Shown piece by piece: positions 22,415-35,650 of a DNA stretch of 64,000 nucleotides. Within the stretch, counting starts at the first letter, position 1. Every line of letters begins with the position of its first letter. A program made the position numbers and the translations under genes. The notes beneath the pieces were generated by a model. That model was given only the letters and a program-made list of their open reading frames with translations. It was not told where the DNA came from and ran no database searches. Origin of the DNA: Rhizopus arrhizus (taxonomy: Eukaryota; Mucoromycota; Mucoromycetes; Mucorales; Rhizopodaceae). The DNA lies in assembly GCA_024220505.1 (NCBI GenBank), contig JAKZZE010000016.1, positions 62,001 to 126,000 on the forward strand, in the 5' to 3' direction.

Positions 22415-25140
22415 ATGTCAAATGAGGATTTTGCGCACTTTACAAAGGAAATCTTGGTAGATCCCGCAAAACTCATATCTTGGTGTCCAACAGCCGATCT
22501 TGTATTGATAGTATCACCCGACGATAACATTTCACTTTATCGCTTCACAATCAAACAACTAACATTACTGTGGACTTCAGCTTTTGATTCAACCATAACA
22601 GCTGTCACTTGGAAGCCAAACGGTACTTTCAAATAACAGAACATGAAAAAAAAGGCTGATTGGTGCAATTACTTAGGTAAAGAATTGGTGATTGGATGTG
22701 AAAATGGGATTGTTTATAAAGTAGACACAAGATATGAAAATTTAAAGATAAGTCCATGCTGGTCAAGCAATGCTGCTGAAAAATCAGCTATTCGTTGTTT
22801 TGCATGGACAACGTATGATACAAAGAAAACACAAGAGAATATCGTAAGTTTAAAAATAGGTGTGTGTGTGCCTGCGAAAGAAAAATTGAATTTATCAAAT
22901 GGTTATTCATTATAGAAAGGATTTGATCCAAAAGCGTTTGAGCTAGAATCCAGTTTACCACTTTTAAGTGATGATCCACCTGTTGAGCCATTGTAATAGA
23001 CGCAATACAAAAGCAAATTAAAGTTGTTAATATTTCATTATTATAGATCAAGAATTCCTATTCCACGAAGACAAATAAAAGTGTTACCCGAGAAGCCATC
23101 AGAAAGCACCGAAATACAAACATTACTATTAATAGGAACAAATGAAGGGCATGTTTATGTGATGTAAGGATACATTCATGTTATTTAATTGAGATTCGTG
23201 ACGGAAATATGTAGTTTAAATGGAATCTATCAAATTGGCGTCATCAAAATAAATCAAGCACTTCAAAAGGTAAAAGTAAAGTCTATATCAAATATGATCG
23301 TGTTATTAAATACACTTAAAGGGCACATCAATACTGAATATAACTACAGAAATCAATATGAAATCACTTTTCATTCTTACACAATCAGATGAATATGATT
23401 CAGTGATGATCGATACCCACATTTTAGAAATTAAAAAAGAAGAAATATTCAATATATCAAAGATACAGACCCAATTGAACTATCTTTTTAAATATGCAAC
23501 CTATACTTTGGACGTATTAAAGAGGCACTATGATTCTTTTACTAGGCAAACTAAAACTATTATAACTAATACAATAGATGTCATCATGAATCAAAGTGGT
23601 AATACACTCAAATGGATTGTTAAATCTAAGAATCAAAAAATAATCCTCTTTTCTTTATTGTAGGAGAAATACAGAACCCAATGCCAGAAGTGGAATTTGT
23701 AGCCATACTGGCTACAGGTAATTTTTCACCTATTTCAAGAGAGTTGATGACAGACTATTTAACACCCCAGATTGTCAAACAATGGGAATCTACAAATCAT
23801 AATGGATATCAAAACTCACTGGTTACTATTTGTGAATACGTGCTCCCTGTACTTGATAGGATATTACTTCAATTGAGTCATCTTCTTGGTTACGGTCTAT
23901 GGTACGTACATAGTAATTATATCGTGTAACATACACATTTATACATTTCTTATTAGGAAAGAGCGTTATAGTGAGTTTCTTGATCCGGATTCAATTGAAG
24001 AATGTATAAGTCGCGTACAAAAGCTCATTTTTCAAGTGCGTGAGCTCGCATGTCAATTGCGTCGCCTTATAAAACTATTTAAGGCTTTTATTAAATGGAT
24101 TCATTTGGGTAATATTGGATGACGCATATACATGCAGCTTACTTAACAAGGAAAATAGTTTCCTTAAAGACATCTGATCCAGAATCAGTTGAGCTTCAAA
24201 ATCTTTCCAATCTTTGTGAAGAACCAGAATTTGTCTTTGAATACTTGGAAGAATGGTTTATACAAGATAATTTGGCTAAATATTTTGTTGATTCAAAGGG
24301 TATTTTAGATTTGCTAAATTCGTTTTTATTAACAAAATAATAGATTCCAAAAATAGTTTAAACATACAGTTGTTTAATATTATTGAATATTGTAGTAATA
24401 TGCTTCAAAAGCCTTCACAAAATATATCAAAAAAAATGAAGGTGACATCTACAAATAATTTCCAATTAGAAAATGTACCCAAGCATACAATCACTTCCTT
24501 TATATCAGTAAGTAATACACATATTTTATTAGTACAAGAGGGATTGATCTGTATTGAAAGACGAATGAAAAATCAACACAAGCTATTTATTATGCTCTAT
24601 TACAACAAGATCAAAAAGGTAAACTTTATTATACTTGCAAACATGTATTGATCAAGGGGGTTTTAGTGATTGTATTGAAAAATAATTTTAAAAAACCTGT
24701 ATTACAATATGCATGCTTAAATATAACAAGTCAAGTTATCTCAGATATGGAATTTTTTGATGATAAGGAGCTTGGTATCCTTGTACATAACAACAAAGGC
24801 AAGTAAAATAAGTTGAAACTATATTCTTTAACTAACCAGTTTTTTTTATGAAGACACGGCTAATTTGTATACAGTTCTACTTGACCAAATCGAATTTAAG
24901 GATATGATAACCAAAGCGCTCGATTCCCAAGATGTTCAGGTAAATACAAATGATGAAAGATCAGTAATTTTGTTAAAACCACTTTTTTAGTTTAAGAGAA
25001 GCATTACATTAAACAATATGATTGATGTAAAATTAGGATGTAATGGAATTCCTAAGAGACGTATATTTGCTATTGTAGCATCCAACTGTTTATTAAATAT
25101 TTACTCTATGGACAGACAAGAATTTGATGACGATGAATAA
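22415..25140 (+). CDS. apc4: Anaphase-promoting complex subunit 4
   Basis: The start at 22415 (MSNEDFAHFTKEIL) leads into the Apc4 WD40-like N terminus (ISWCPTADLVLIVSPDD, then TITAVTWKPNGKELVIGCENG after an in-phase intron at about 22622-22675). Later exons carry the helical Apc4 core, for example MPEVEFVAILATGN and QVRELACQLRRLIKLFKAFIKWI around 23690-24100. The last exon ends IYSMDRQEFDDDE. APC4 is a scaffold of the APC/C ubiquitin ligase that destroys securin and cyclins at anaphase. There are around ten or more short exons; boundaries in the second half were not all resolved. The gene is convergent with the kinesin, with stops 64 bp apart. The first introns and frame joins look intact. 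Confidence 0.83.
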
Positions 25141-25204
25141 ACAATTTTTCTTTATAAATTAAAATGGTGTAAAAGTAAAAAGAAATAAATTACAAATAGC
25201 GGTA

Positions 25205-28200
25205 TCATTCATCTTGATAAGCACCACTCATAGCACTTGGGGTACGTTCATGTTCCCACTTTAATCTTAACTCATCCATACTACTGCTACTGTGTCGATG
25301 TGATATCTTGGCCTGTGAAGCTCTTGTCGGTGTCTGAGATAGACGTGCAAATACATTGCCTGTGGTAGGTGTACCAGAACGATCAATTGTAGAAGAGCTG
25401 GCAAGTGAGTGGCGTTTCAAAAGCGGTGCAGGCATTCTTTGCAACGATGCACTAGGTGACATCATCATCACACCATACTCATAATCATACTCTGGTGAAA
25501 GATTGCTGGGTAACATGGATGAAGACGGTTGAGTTCCCTTGAGTGATAGCTCACGGAGTGAGGTACGTCTACGTTGAAGCAATTGCTGAGCTTGTAGAGG
25601 AGGTTGTGGCTGTTGCTGAAGTACGGAAAGAGAACGTTTTCGCATCAATGAATTTTGAGAGGAAACGGTATTGTTGTATGAGCTCTGGGATGAGGAATAA
25701 TCCGATTGTAAAGAGGCACGACGCAGATGGTTGCTTCGAATGGATGAAGTAGAGGATTCTCGATCAGCAGCATAGCGAGCAAATTCAGCAGGATTCGTCA
25801 GACTCATATGAATTGGTGATTCAGATCCGCCTGAACGCTGTTGCCAAGAAAGACGCTTTTGAATCATGTTGTAGAAACGATCAGGAGAAGGCGTTGATTC
25901 TCGTCCGGGATAACCGCCATTGATACGCGTAGCGTTGCTTCCCTTTTCGGTTAAGCTGACAGGTGGTCGAACACCTGCACCGGTAGCAGGTCTAGACATG
26001 CTGTGATTTGTATAGGCTGGTAGGGTGAGGGGAGAAGGAGGTGGCATGAGACCCTCTGATTGTGTACTACTTCTTCTTTCATAGCTTGAGGTCGATGTAG
26101 AGGCATCATCAGGTGAATCGTTCATGAGGTATTCAGGTTCAGGCGTACCGAGCAGACCTCGAAGACCATCTTCATAGATTTTGTCAAATATCGTGTTGCC
26201 ACTGTTCATAATGTAATCCTCAATCTTTGTATCCATCCGATCTGATCTTTGTTGATATCCCTTTGAGCGTTCTTCTAGTTTTCTGATCCTGCGTTCATTT
26301 TCTACCGTTGTTGCAATAGCTGCACGCTTCATGACAATCAAAGTTCGACGTAAATCTTGTACGGTCTTTTCAAGGTTTTGCATTGTCATCTGGCGACTGC
26401 ATTCGCCCATGCGAGAGTTAAATATATCATCCACCAATGCTTCAGTAATATGGCGACATTCATCTACTTCCAGAGATTTGAGGAGCTTGATGGTGGCGTC
26501 ATAGACAAGCTCAGGGGCTGCATTTGCAGGTACATTGTATTGTTCTTCCAAGGTGTCCACATCAGCCCATTCATCGTTTGGAAGAGGATCAGTAACGATA
26601 TCATCAGCAAAGGTTACCTTACGCCTTTCGCTGGAATTCTGCTTGCCTGCTTCTGGAGACTGCGCTTGCACTTCATCAATCGTACCAGCAGCTTCTGACT
26701 GCAGTGTTCTTATTCTAGCAGAGAGATAAGAAATCTCAGCTTCAATCAGATCAATACGTTCATCGGCTAAGTCAATAGCAAGTGTGTCCATCGGTTGACC
26801 GGTAAGTTCAGAGGTTTCTCTTTCAGCCATAAAGATATTCTTGCGTTCCTCAATAAGTTCAATCTTTTCTGCCGCAAGTCGTTCTCTTCTGAACAAGAGC
26901 TGTTCCATTTCGACAATCGCTTGCTTACCTTGAATGTATTGATACAGCATCTTATCAAGCAATTGCTTCTTGCGAGCCACACGAACTTCAGTGGGAATAG
27001 GGTTCTTACGTCTCCGGGGGGGACGATAACCAGGCAAGGCATGCATACCTCCACGGCGCGCCACTACAGCAAAGCTACCACCAATGATATGAGACACTTT
27101 GCTCAACAGCTGATCGTCCAACGTACCACCTTCACGCACAGCCTTCTTGACTAGATTTGTCAATGCCTTGATCTGATTCTGGCTGATCAGCATCTCTTTA
27201 TCACGTCGCTTCAAGGCCGCCTTTTGAACTTCATGTTCGCGTTGAAGTCGTTGACGGGCATGGCTAACCTCTGAGTGCTGTCGCTGCAACTTGGATATCT
27301 TACGCTCCTGAATGGCCATCTGTTCTCTCACGCGTTCGGTCTCTTGCTTCATTCTTTTGATCATCCGCTTCTTTTCAACCTTGAGCGTTTCCACATTAAC
27401 CCTCAATGTTCTTAGCAAGGTCTCTTGCTGGTTCTTGGTAGACTGCATATTGGCCACTGTACGGTTATAATTTCGTTTGAGTTCATTGATCTCAGTCACG
27501 AGCTGTTTCATCTTATTTTCATAGGCATGTCGTGTTTCTAGCAATTGCTGCTTTTCCTTTAACTGCACATTGATATCAGTTCGATGAGAAGCATTGGAGG
27601 CAAAAGACTGCTTGGTCTTGGTCATTGCTAAATCTCGTTCTGCTTGAAGTCCAACTAATTGATGGTGAAGGTGTTCGATCTTTTCATCAAATTTACGCCG
27701 CATGAAGGCATATTTTGTCTCTGTCTTTTCAAGATGTGTTACTAATTCTTCTTTCACACGAATATCGGATTGAATTTGATAAAGCATACGGGCTAACTGT
27801 GGGTTAGGCTTATCTTGCTGCTGTTCTCCTGAAAGAATAGAATCAGCCGTAGTGGATTCAGTAGAGATTGCGTCTATCCCATCATCCAAACTGGACAGTC
27901 TCTTTTTGGATACTTGAGAGTTCCAAGAGGGAACCGAGAGAGCTTCAATCTCGAGTTGTTCAACAGGTGATGCTGAGGTTAGTGTATAATGACCTTCGTC
28001 CGAATCAGAGCGCTCCATCTGACTTGCCTTTTCATACATGGCCCTTTCTGCCTTTTCAAATACCTCCAACTCCTCTTCCCAAGATTGTGTGGCTTCTTCC
28101 ATGGGCTTGAGTAAGTCCAATACTTCCATGCCTTTTTGTATTTCAGCTTTGGCCTTTGCAATACTTTGTTTGATTTCGTCTTCAAGTAAATAGTCATCCT

Positions 28201-30292
28201 CATTTACATAACCTTCATCATCTTCTTGATAGCTCTGTTGTCGTAGCTTGCGACTATCTTTTTTTTGCGATGTTCGAAAACTGGATGATCGAGAGAGGAT
28301 GGGAGATCTCTTGACAGAAAATTTGTTGGTCTTACGAGCTGCCATAAGGGTCGTGCTGGAACTTGTATTTTTAGGGTATCTCTTTCGTCTGAATCGGGTA
28401 TGTGTCATATGGCTGCCATTGTTGCGTCGACGCTGTTCGGGGTAAAGTGTGCTTGTGGTGCTAGAGAATGAGATGGGGGTCATGGCGGGCATACTAGCTG
28501 CCTTCGTACTTTCAACAAAGGCCAATCGATCACGCGTATCAGAGAGCTCATTGGTGAGATCCTGAATGGTCTTTTGGTATTGTGCGACTAATGGATGTGT
28601 TTTAACTGGGTTGGAGCCTAGTGGTACATCACCTTGTGTCCTATTTCCTTGATCATTCATAAACTCACCCAACTCACGCTCCATGACCATCGTATCACGT
28701 TCGCTTGTGAGCTGAATGATGGTGGTTGACATATCTTGGATACGACCACGTAATCGTGTCACCTCGGCTCGTAACGTGCGCGTTTCGTGGTCTGAACCAA
28801 AGGATGTATTGCCACCCGAGACAGCAGTCTCTGCCCTAACTGAAGCAAGCTCCATACGAAGACGAGCCAGTTGAGCCCTGAGCTGATTGACTTCGATAGA
28901 TGAGCCTGCAAAGTCTTGGTTGATTGCCACTCGATTTTTGATGTTTCTTGCTCGATTAGCGTACTTGAGTGTATTGAGTGTTTCCATAAAATTAGAATCG
29001 GCAGGGGAGACACAGGCAAGCATCAGTGTTTGACTGTTACCACCCAAGGAATCTTGCAGCAATCGAGTCAGTTTACTGTCACGATAAGGAACATGTGTTG
29101 TCTTTCGAGATTCATCACCTAAAGCAGAGATGACATTACCAAGGGCCAACAAGCCCGAATTGATCGAGATACCTTCCTTGGCTCGATCTCCTTGAGCATT
29201 CGTTCGTTTTAACTAAAAAGATTTTCGTGCGATTAGTGACAAAAGGGTCTAGTGAGTGTATGTGTACACAAATAGCTTACTCTTTCAGAACCAGCCAAGT
29301 CGACAAAATGAAATTTACTTGTCACAGAAGGTTCATCAGCTGATTTTTGGTGCTTTAAAATGACTGAAAAGACAGCATGAGACCGTGAAGAGACAGTGTT
29401 CATGTCAGTTGAGCCTGTGGTACGAGAAAGAGAACCCTTTGCTAAAAACGACAAGAGTTCTTTAGGACTCTGACAAAGCTCCTCCTTGACGCCACTCCAA
29501 TAAATATTGCCGGCGATATCCTCACGAATAGTCACTTCGATAGGTACGACATTGGCTGGTAAAGTGCCTTTTTTCTTCATGGCTGTATGAGGGTTGAGTA
29601 AGTCAATCAATTCCTCATTATATAGCTCCAAAAAGGAAACATAAACTTCGTATCTAAACCCTTCATTGGACTCGGATTGCTCATGTAATTTTCGGAAGAG
29701 GTCAACGATGCAACGTGGTACAATGCCTGTCAAAGTTGTACAATAGATGAGAAAAAGGACTAAAGGCGAGAAAAGGTTTGTGCACAGTTACCTTCATGTT
29801 CGGGATTCACAGTAGCTTCTAACCCTGTACCCATACTGAATGTTTTACCTGAGCCAGTTTGACTAGAAAAAAACATTAGTTTAGTTGGAAAACATGAATA
29901 AAAAATGACGTAGTTACCCGTAAGCAAGAATTGTTGCATTAAACCTAATTAATTGTTGTAAATATCGCACTGACTTTTTTGTAAAGTTTATTTTTTACCC
30001 TTCAACAAATTTTTCTAATAAAGGTGCAGCTGCTTTTTCATATACTTCTTGTTGTTGTGTTTCATTGCTAAATACATAATCATAGGTAAATGACTTATCA
30101 GTACCAACGAGGACTTGTGGTTCATTGGGTATAAAGCTTATGCACTCTGTACAATTTGCTAGTTGTTCTTTTTGAGTTAATGGTCTAACACGCAAACCAA
30201 CTCTATATTAAGGAGAGAGAAAAAAAAGGGGGGTGAGTTGAAATGAAGCAAAGAGATGATGAGTTAATGTACCTCACTGCTGTTGATGTCAT
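25205..30292 (-). CDS. Kinesin-4 family motor (KIF4/KIF21-like)
   Basis: The first exon, 30292-30273 (MTSTAVR), splices into VGLRVRPL. The motor domain then spans several exons: P-loop GQTGSGKT (about 29860), [14 protein letters not shown], switch [12 protein letters not shown], switch [10 protein letters not shown], and [13 protein letters not shown] as the motor exit. The last exon (about 29212-25205) encodes around 1,330 residues with long coiled coils ([34 protein letters not shown]) and a Ser-rich tail ([15 protein letters not shown]). Total length is about 1,600 residues, larger than conventional kinesin. Long N-terminal-motor kinesins of this kind act in spindle midzone or microtubule-length control. 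The tail contains no obvious WD repeats as in KIF21 and no clear Cys-rich KIF4 motif, so subgroup assignment is provisional. Confidence 0.88.
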
Positions 30293-31025
30293 GTTGAAAT
30301 TAGTGTTTTATATAAAAAAAATGTTGTATTTATTAATAATTATTTTGTTATTGACTATGCTATGTTTCACTGTGAAATAAAAAGGGGAACAAAAAAGGGG
30401 TAAAAAAAAAGAAGAGAGAAAAAAGATACAAATCATAATTGAAAAAATGCCGTCTCTAAATTCTCTTTTTTTTTTTTTACTAAATTAAAACTAAAAACCT
30501 GTACAATGTTCCAAGATGAGTCGTCGTTTTTATCAAAAGTGTGTGTCGTTATCTTGAGCTCTGTATGTCGCTCTATTTTTTAAAAAGAAAAATTACAACA
30601 GTGAAGAGAGGAAATTATATCTTTAAACAAGGATTTTATTCATGAATAATTTAAGCCTCAAGCGCATGATGTCCAATTATACATCGTTTTCGCCGAGGCA
30701 GATCAGAGAGAAAATTATACAGTGCCCACGCAATAAATGGTCCTTTTGGTTCTAGTCAAACAGTGTGAAATGAAAATATTAAATAGCTTTTTTTTTTTCA
30801 TTTTATCAAATGGCAGTTTTGAGTGTGATCAATTTGCGTGAAATACATCTTACAGTTGGTGCAAGTCCAAAGAGTGTTTTTTTGTCGTTCCTAAACTAAC
30901 CCCAGTTGGTTCCAATGTAATACATGCTCTCTGAGCCACACTTTATTTTACCAAATATATAATAATATTAAAATAATAATCTCTTTATTCTTTATATCTT
31001 TTAAGCCGCGTATCGTGGACTAACT
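30293..31025. other. Upstream region of kinesin and AT-rich spacer
   Basis: This is the 5' flank of the minus-strand kinesin. It contains several A/T runs (for example around 30465-30480) but no frame or motif that I can support. Confidence 0.5.
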
Positions 31026-32262
31026 ATGCATGATAATATCAACCCTAATCAACAACAAATGTACACCGAGGAAGAAATCTTTCAACTTTTCCAGATTCCG
31101 AAATGAGGAAATAGCAGCAACCCAATATGTCTGAGAAAAAAGGTCATTGTCTTTTGGACTTCTCTTCCAGTCTGGAAGAGAACACGCAACATCAGCTCAA
31201 AGTGAACTTTAAATGATACAAACGTGATCTCAGTAAATACCATCACGATGATTGGACAGTGGGAGAAGAAATCAACAAGCCTCTCCTACTAAATCTCAAA
31301 AACTATACAATGGACACAACATAAGCGGTCAACGCCATTTACAAAGGATCAGAGATCATCTGAACCCAAGACAGAGCAGCTACAGAAATCTTCGAACAAC
31401 TCAACGCACTCAGTGAAGGGGAACTTTCTCACGACACAGCCAGACAAATTCTGGACGAAATCATTGAAAATGCGAAACGACTTACAGTCTTCACCTGAGC
31501 GCAAGCAAGACACCATGACGCTGAAGCCAAAGAGTATGCAATCAAGGCACTCAAATCTTCAGTTGGCCTTAAGCATTTGGAAATAAAAGACTCGGACAAA
31601 TCAATGAAGCAAACTACCAGTAGTAAGTCATCCGAGTAGCAGCAAGTCCCAACTCTTATAGGGTCAGAGGAGGACACTATCAACATGAAAACAATTACTG
31701 TGGAGGAAGACGTTTTTCACGAGTGGAAAAAACTTCTTTTGGGGACGGGGACGTAGGCCCTTAATCTCCTACAGCAATTACAGTTCTCACAACAATCAAA
31801 ACCGCCAACAAATTCAATTTTCACGAACAATATTGGTACCATCCATACCAAGTATTCGGTCAACAATGATGCGTCGACAGCAGAAATTGTCATCAACACC
31901 AAACTACAATATACCATCCAATAGAATATTTCCCGGGGGTCGGCTCAGCAAGCTTCTCAATCACTGGAAATTAACAACGACACACCCATGGTCTATATCA
32001 GTCATTCAACAATGATACAGGATACAGTTTGCTCAATGGCCAGTTCCTTAGAGAAACTAGATAAAGGAAATAGCAGCCAAAAACCAATATCACATCAACT
32101 TGGCAATTCAGAAGTTTCTGGACGGTGGAATAATAAAGGCATCTTCGTAACAAAACAGACACTACCTATCGAAGTTCTTTACACTACAAGAAAAGCCAAA
32201 GTGAAGGCCCATTTTGTACTGCCAGAAGCTGAACTCATTTATTCAAGCTGAACACTTAGTAA
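31026..32262 (+). pseudogene. DIRS-type retroelement relic, gag and RT start
   Basis: Protein pieces appear across frames with many stops. A gag-like helical part reads ARQILDEIIENAKRLTVF and EAKEYAIKALKSSVGLKHLE. A basic Gly/Arg stretch follows near 31660-31760. The N-terminal RT block typical of DIRS elements is GGRLSKLLNHWKLTTTHPW (31937 on). After it come FLDGGIIKA, FTLQEKPK and RPILYCQKLNSFIQAEHL, which end near 32262. The catalytic RT core is absent. The fragment could be from the same family as the RT scrap at 16100-16513, which holds the complementary later part; this needs an alignment. Confidence 0.72.
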
Positions 32263-33169
32263 ATTCCCAAAAACTTAAAAATTGAACGATAAAAATGTAC
32301 TCTTAATAAGCAATATTAAAAGTTTATGTTCTATAACGCTGCTAGCAAAGCGTAAACGGGCTATACTTGAGAATGCAATGTATTGTATATACGAGAAAGA
32401 TCATTAATATAGTTATATACTTTTTCATTTATTTATTATCTTTAGAGTTGCTTATTAGTTTTCTTTCAGATCACAGAAAAATGTGATATATAACTTACTT
32501 GGTCGAAATAGACCTACAGAACGCTAGTACTAGCTTGTGTATGAATTTCCAGGTAAAATACTATTACTCAAAGGACAAATTGAAAGCACGTAAAATACGC
32601 TTTATCAGAGTATTCTGGCTTGAATTATAAATAAACATGGCTTTTATGAATTGAATTTCTTCTGCTTGAAAGGTTAACTTTAAAAACAAAATACCGTCAT
32701 ATACATATATTAAATATGTATAAATATGCTTATATAACTATATATTTTTCTCCACTGATATTATATATGGCAATCCAGTTCTTTACACAGACTCATTTTC
32801 TTCAACCTTTATTCTTTATTTGGCTTGAGTGTTACACCCTGATTTCTAGAACAGCCCCTTCGTTTTTTGAACAAAAGTACATTTACACATAGGCTACTAC
32901 TTTCAAGAATTGCTCTGTACTGATCGGCATTAATTTAGTAAATGAATTAAAGCCTCAGTATTGAAAGGATTAATTTAATATTCTTTTAAGATCAATTCGA
33001 ATCTCATCTTTGTCTACCCTTGTTATATATACAGAACAAATAACAAAGCACAATCAAACCACTAAGAAGTAAATGATAGACATAAAGCATTAAAAACGCA
33101 ATTTCTGTACTAATTACATACAATTTTTTATTACATACTATACTAAAATTATAAAGTTCATTTTTTTGT
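32263..33169. other. AT-rich spacer, no gene seen
   Basis: A stretch rich in TATATA-like sequence (near 32695-32760), with no supported reading frame, RNA or repeat structure. Confidence 0.5.
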
Positions 33170-34100
33170 CTTCCTTCTTTGATGAAACATTGACAGTATC
33201 GCCAGAGCCATCCGAATTGTCAGAAGAGTCGTCACCAGAATCTCTGTTCAAATAATCGTCAACTGATAACAAGCTATCAGCGACAAGGCTTTATTATTAA
33301 CAAAGTGAGTTCTTATTAGGCGCTGGACTACAAAAACAATAAACCATGCGCTTAAGTATGAACCTTTACTTCCTATAGATTCTCCAACAGCCTTGGTATA
33401 AAACTTGAAACTAATCCCGCGAGGCAGGCTAAGTCGAATGATAGGACGTTTTTAAAGACGTAGATTCCTCGACTTGCTTGGTATAGACGGTAAATATGCA
33501 TTCTGTTTACTATTAAAGTAGTTAGCCAAGAAATTTTAGGTCAATGTTAATAGCATAATACTTACAGTAGACTTGGATACCAAAAAGTTTGATATGCTCA
33601 TACAAGCCTTCATCTCTAAACTTAATCATTCTTCTGATTTTTTTCAAATTTGATTAAGAGCTTTGCTAACTTTATTTTGTCTTCAACAAAATGCTAGTGG
33701 TTAAGTTGGTTGGGTGGACCGTTCACCTCAATGAGAGCAAATGGTAGGTCATATTTGTTCAGGTTCAAAATAACATCAGGCATTTTGCCCAAATTTCTTC
33801 TTTCATCGTCCTTTTGATTTTTTTGTTTGTCCTCTTTGTCTACTTAAAGTGACTTGTCCCTCCTAACATCAAAACCTTATTTAATTGAGGTCCTAAAAAT
33901 AATCGAGCAAAACTTGGTAACTGTGTATGTCTTACCGTTGCAAATTGAATTGACCAGAGTGACTTCTTGAATAATTCTTTTAAAACTGATAACAAAAAAG
34001 TAACAATGAAATGCATTTCTCCTTGCTTGTGGTAGAGGGAACAATGCATATCCTTTGGAAACATCAAGCTTTCAATGCCTCTTTGGACATGTGGAAAACA
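33170..34100 (-). pseudogene. Degenerate relic of an unidentified protein
   Basis: Minus-strand pieces in changing frames read PDVILNLNKYDLPFALIEVNGPPNQLNH (split over a stop), KKIRRMIKFRDEGLYEHIKLFGIQVY and a very acidic Ser/Asp tail (DDYLNRDSGDDSSDNSDGS). The order resembles a multicopy Mucorales hypothetical protein with a 'GE/EVK ... KLAKLLKD ... GIQV' pattern that I recall only loosely. Stops and shifts make it non-coding now. No function can be assigned. Confidence 0.4.
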
Positions 34101-34518
34101 TCAGTAATATTTCTCTTATGAACATGTGTCTAGCATTTGATCCAGCTGGCTTGGTGAATAGCAATATCGGTATACCAAGCGTCAAATTATACTTTGTCTG
34201 CAAACTGGGAAACTTGCCAAAGGTTCATTAGCATATTCAGGAGCGCTTCTTTGAACAAAAAAGTGCTGGAAAATGTTGATAGATGAAGAAAACAACATTT
34301 TATAAATTGTTGTCAGTAAAAGTACGTAAGGTAATTGATAAACCAAAAAATATGACTGCTGCAATATATGGTTGTTTAAGGAACCAGTAATTTAAAAACT
34401 GTCCATTGGAGTGCAGCAATTGTAAACAAGATCATGAAACTAAAAATAAAGTCCATTAAAGAGACTCCTTATTAAGATATTTTTGAAACTGATTAACAGA
34501 ATACCTTATAAAAGCTCT

Positions 34519-35650
34519 TCAATGACTGACAGAAACATTGTCACAGACCTCTGCTACTCCTGTTATTAAATCCTTTGTTTCTTTAAATCTACTACGTCCA
34601 ACACTGTTTTTTACAACTGACCAAAATTGCTCAATGGGGCTTAATTCAGGTGAATAAGGGAGAAAGTAGATATATCTGTAACCTCTCACAGTGATCAAGT
34701 TTCCAATTTCATCTGAACTGTGACTAAGAGCATTATTTATTACAATATAAAAGTTTTTCATTAATGGATTTTTATCCAGTCCGTTCAAAATCTTTTCGAT
34801 GAATTTTAAATAATGCCCAGTAGTAGTGCCTTTTGGTGCTTTTTTTCTTTGGTGGGGCACGTTTACTTTTGCCCGAATCAACTTTGATCTTTTTTGATAC
34901 AGCAGGCTGTCTCAATTCCATATCAATTACTCCAAAAGTACAGATGGCACCAAGAACAGTTGAGCAATGGCTCTTGTCGTAGCCGTTTCAATAATTGTAG
35001 GTTTACCTTTCTCTACCTAAGCATGCGCTGGTGTCATATTGATGTTGAATCCTGATTCATCCACAAAAATACAACTGGCAAAGTAGTCCTTATCATTTCT
35101 AGCCAATAGATGATTGGTCACTCACTAAAAATTAAAGACATACTCTTCAGTAACAAGCTTCCAGACGCTTGTGTCCTTCAAACTAAAATTTTCGAAGCTG
35201 TTTGTCAAACACAACCAAATCAGGAACAGTTGGCCTAGAATTATTGTTGATATAATTGATAGTATATTTTTTGTACTTGTCATTCAAGTGTGCCAGATTT
35301 CTTCTATCATGGTTTGCGTGCTTTTCAAAGGTGTTCCATTTAGGTTTTTCTTTGAGTCTTTTAGTTCAGGTCTGCACAGTAGCTCTATATAGCATAGTTT
35401 TCAAATAATATAGAAAAAAATACTTTTTGATCAACTGAATAGGCTTTGTTAGTTCTTTTAGAGTCGTCTTTTTTCAATTTTTTGAATTTCTCACCAATTT
35501 TTTACATGTTTTCACTGAGTTGCCTTTGTTCCCTTTTCTTGCATTTTATTGTATTGACTCAATGCTGTAAGTGTGCTTAAATGGAAAGGCTCTACATCTT
35601 CTTCCCAATCCATAGCATCCTCGCACTTCTCATTTACTATTTTCCCTTGG
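34519..35650 (-). pseudogene. Tc1-like transposase relic
   Basis: On the minus strand, an N-terminal part with many stops (EDAMDWEEDVEPFHLS, then QYNKMQEKGTK) precedes the catalytic core. The core has CIFVDESGFNINMTPAHA (first Asp), KAPKGTTTGHYLKFIEKIL, NFYIVINNALSHS and YSPELSPIEQFW (Glu). The second catalytic Asp is Asn (INN instead of DN), so the copy is inactive even apart from its stops. It has the same general architecture as the element at 9500-11108, but no terminal inverted repeats were found. Confidence 0.78.
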
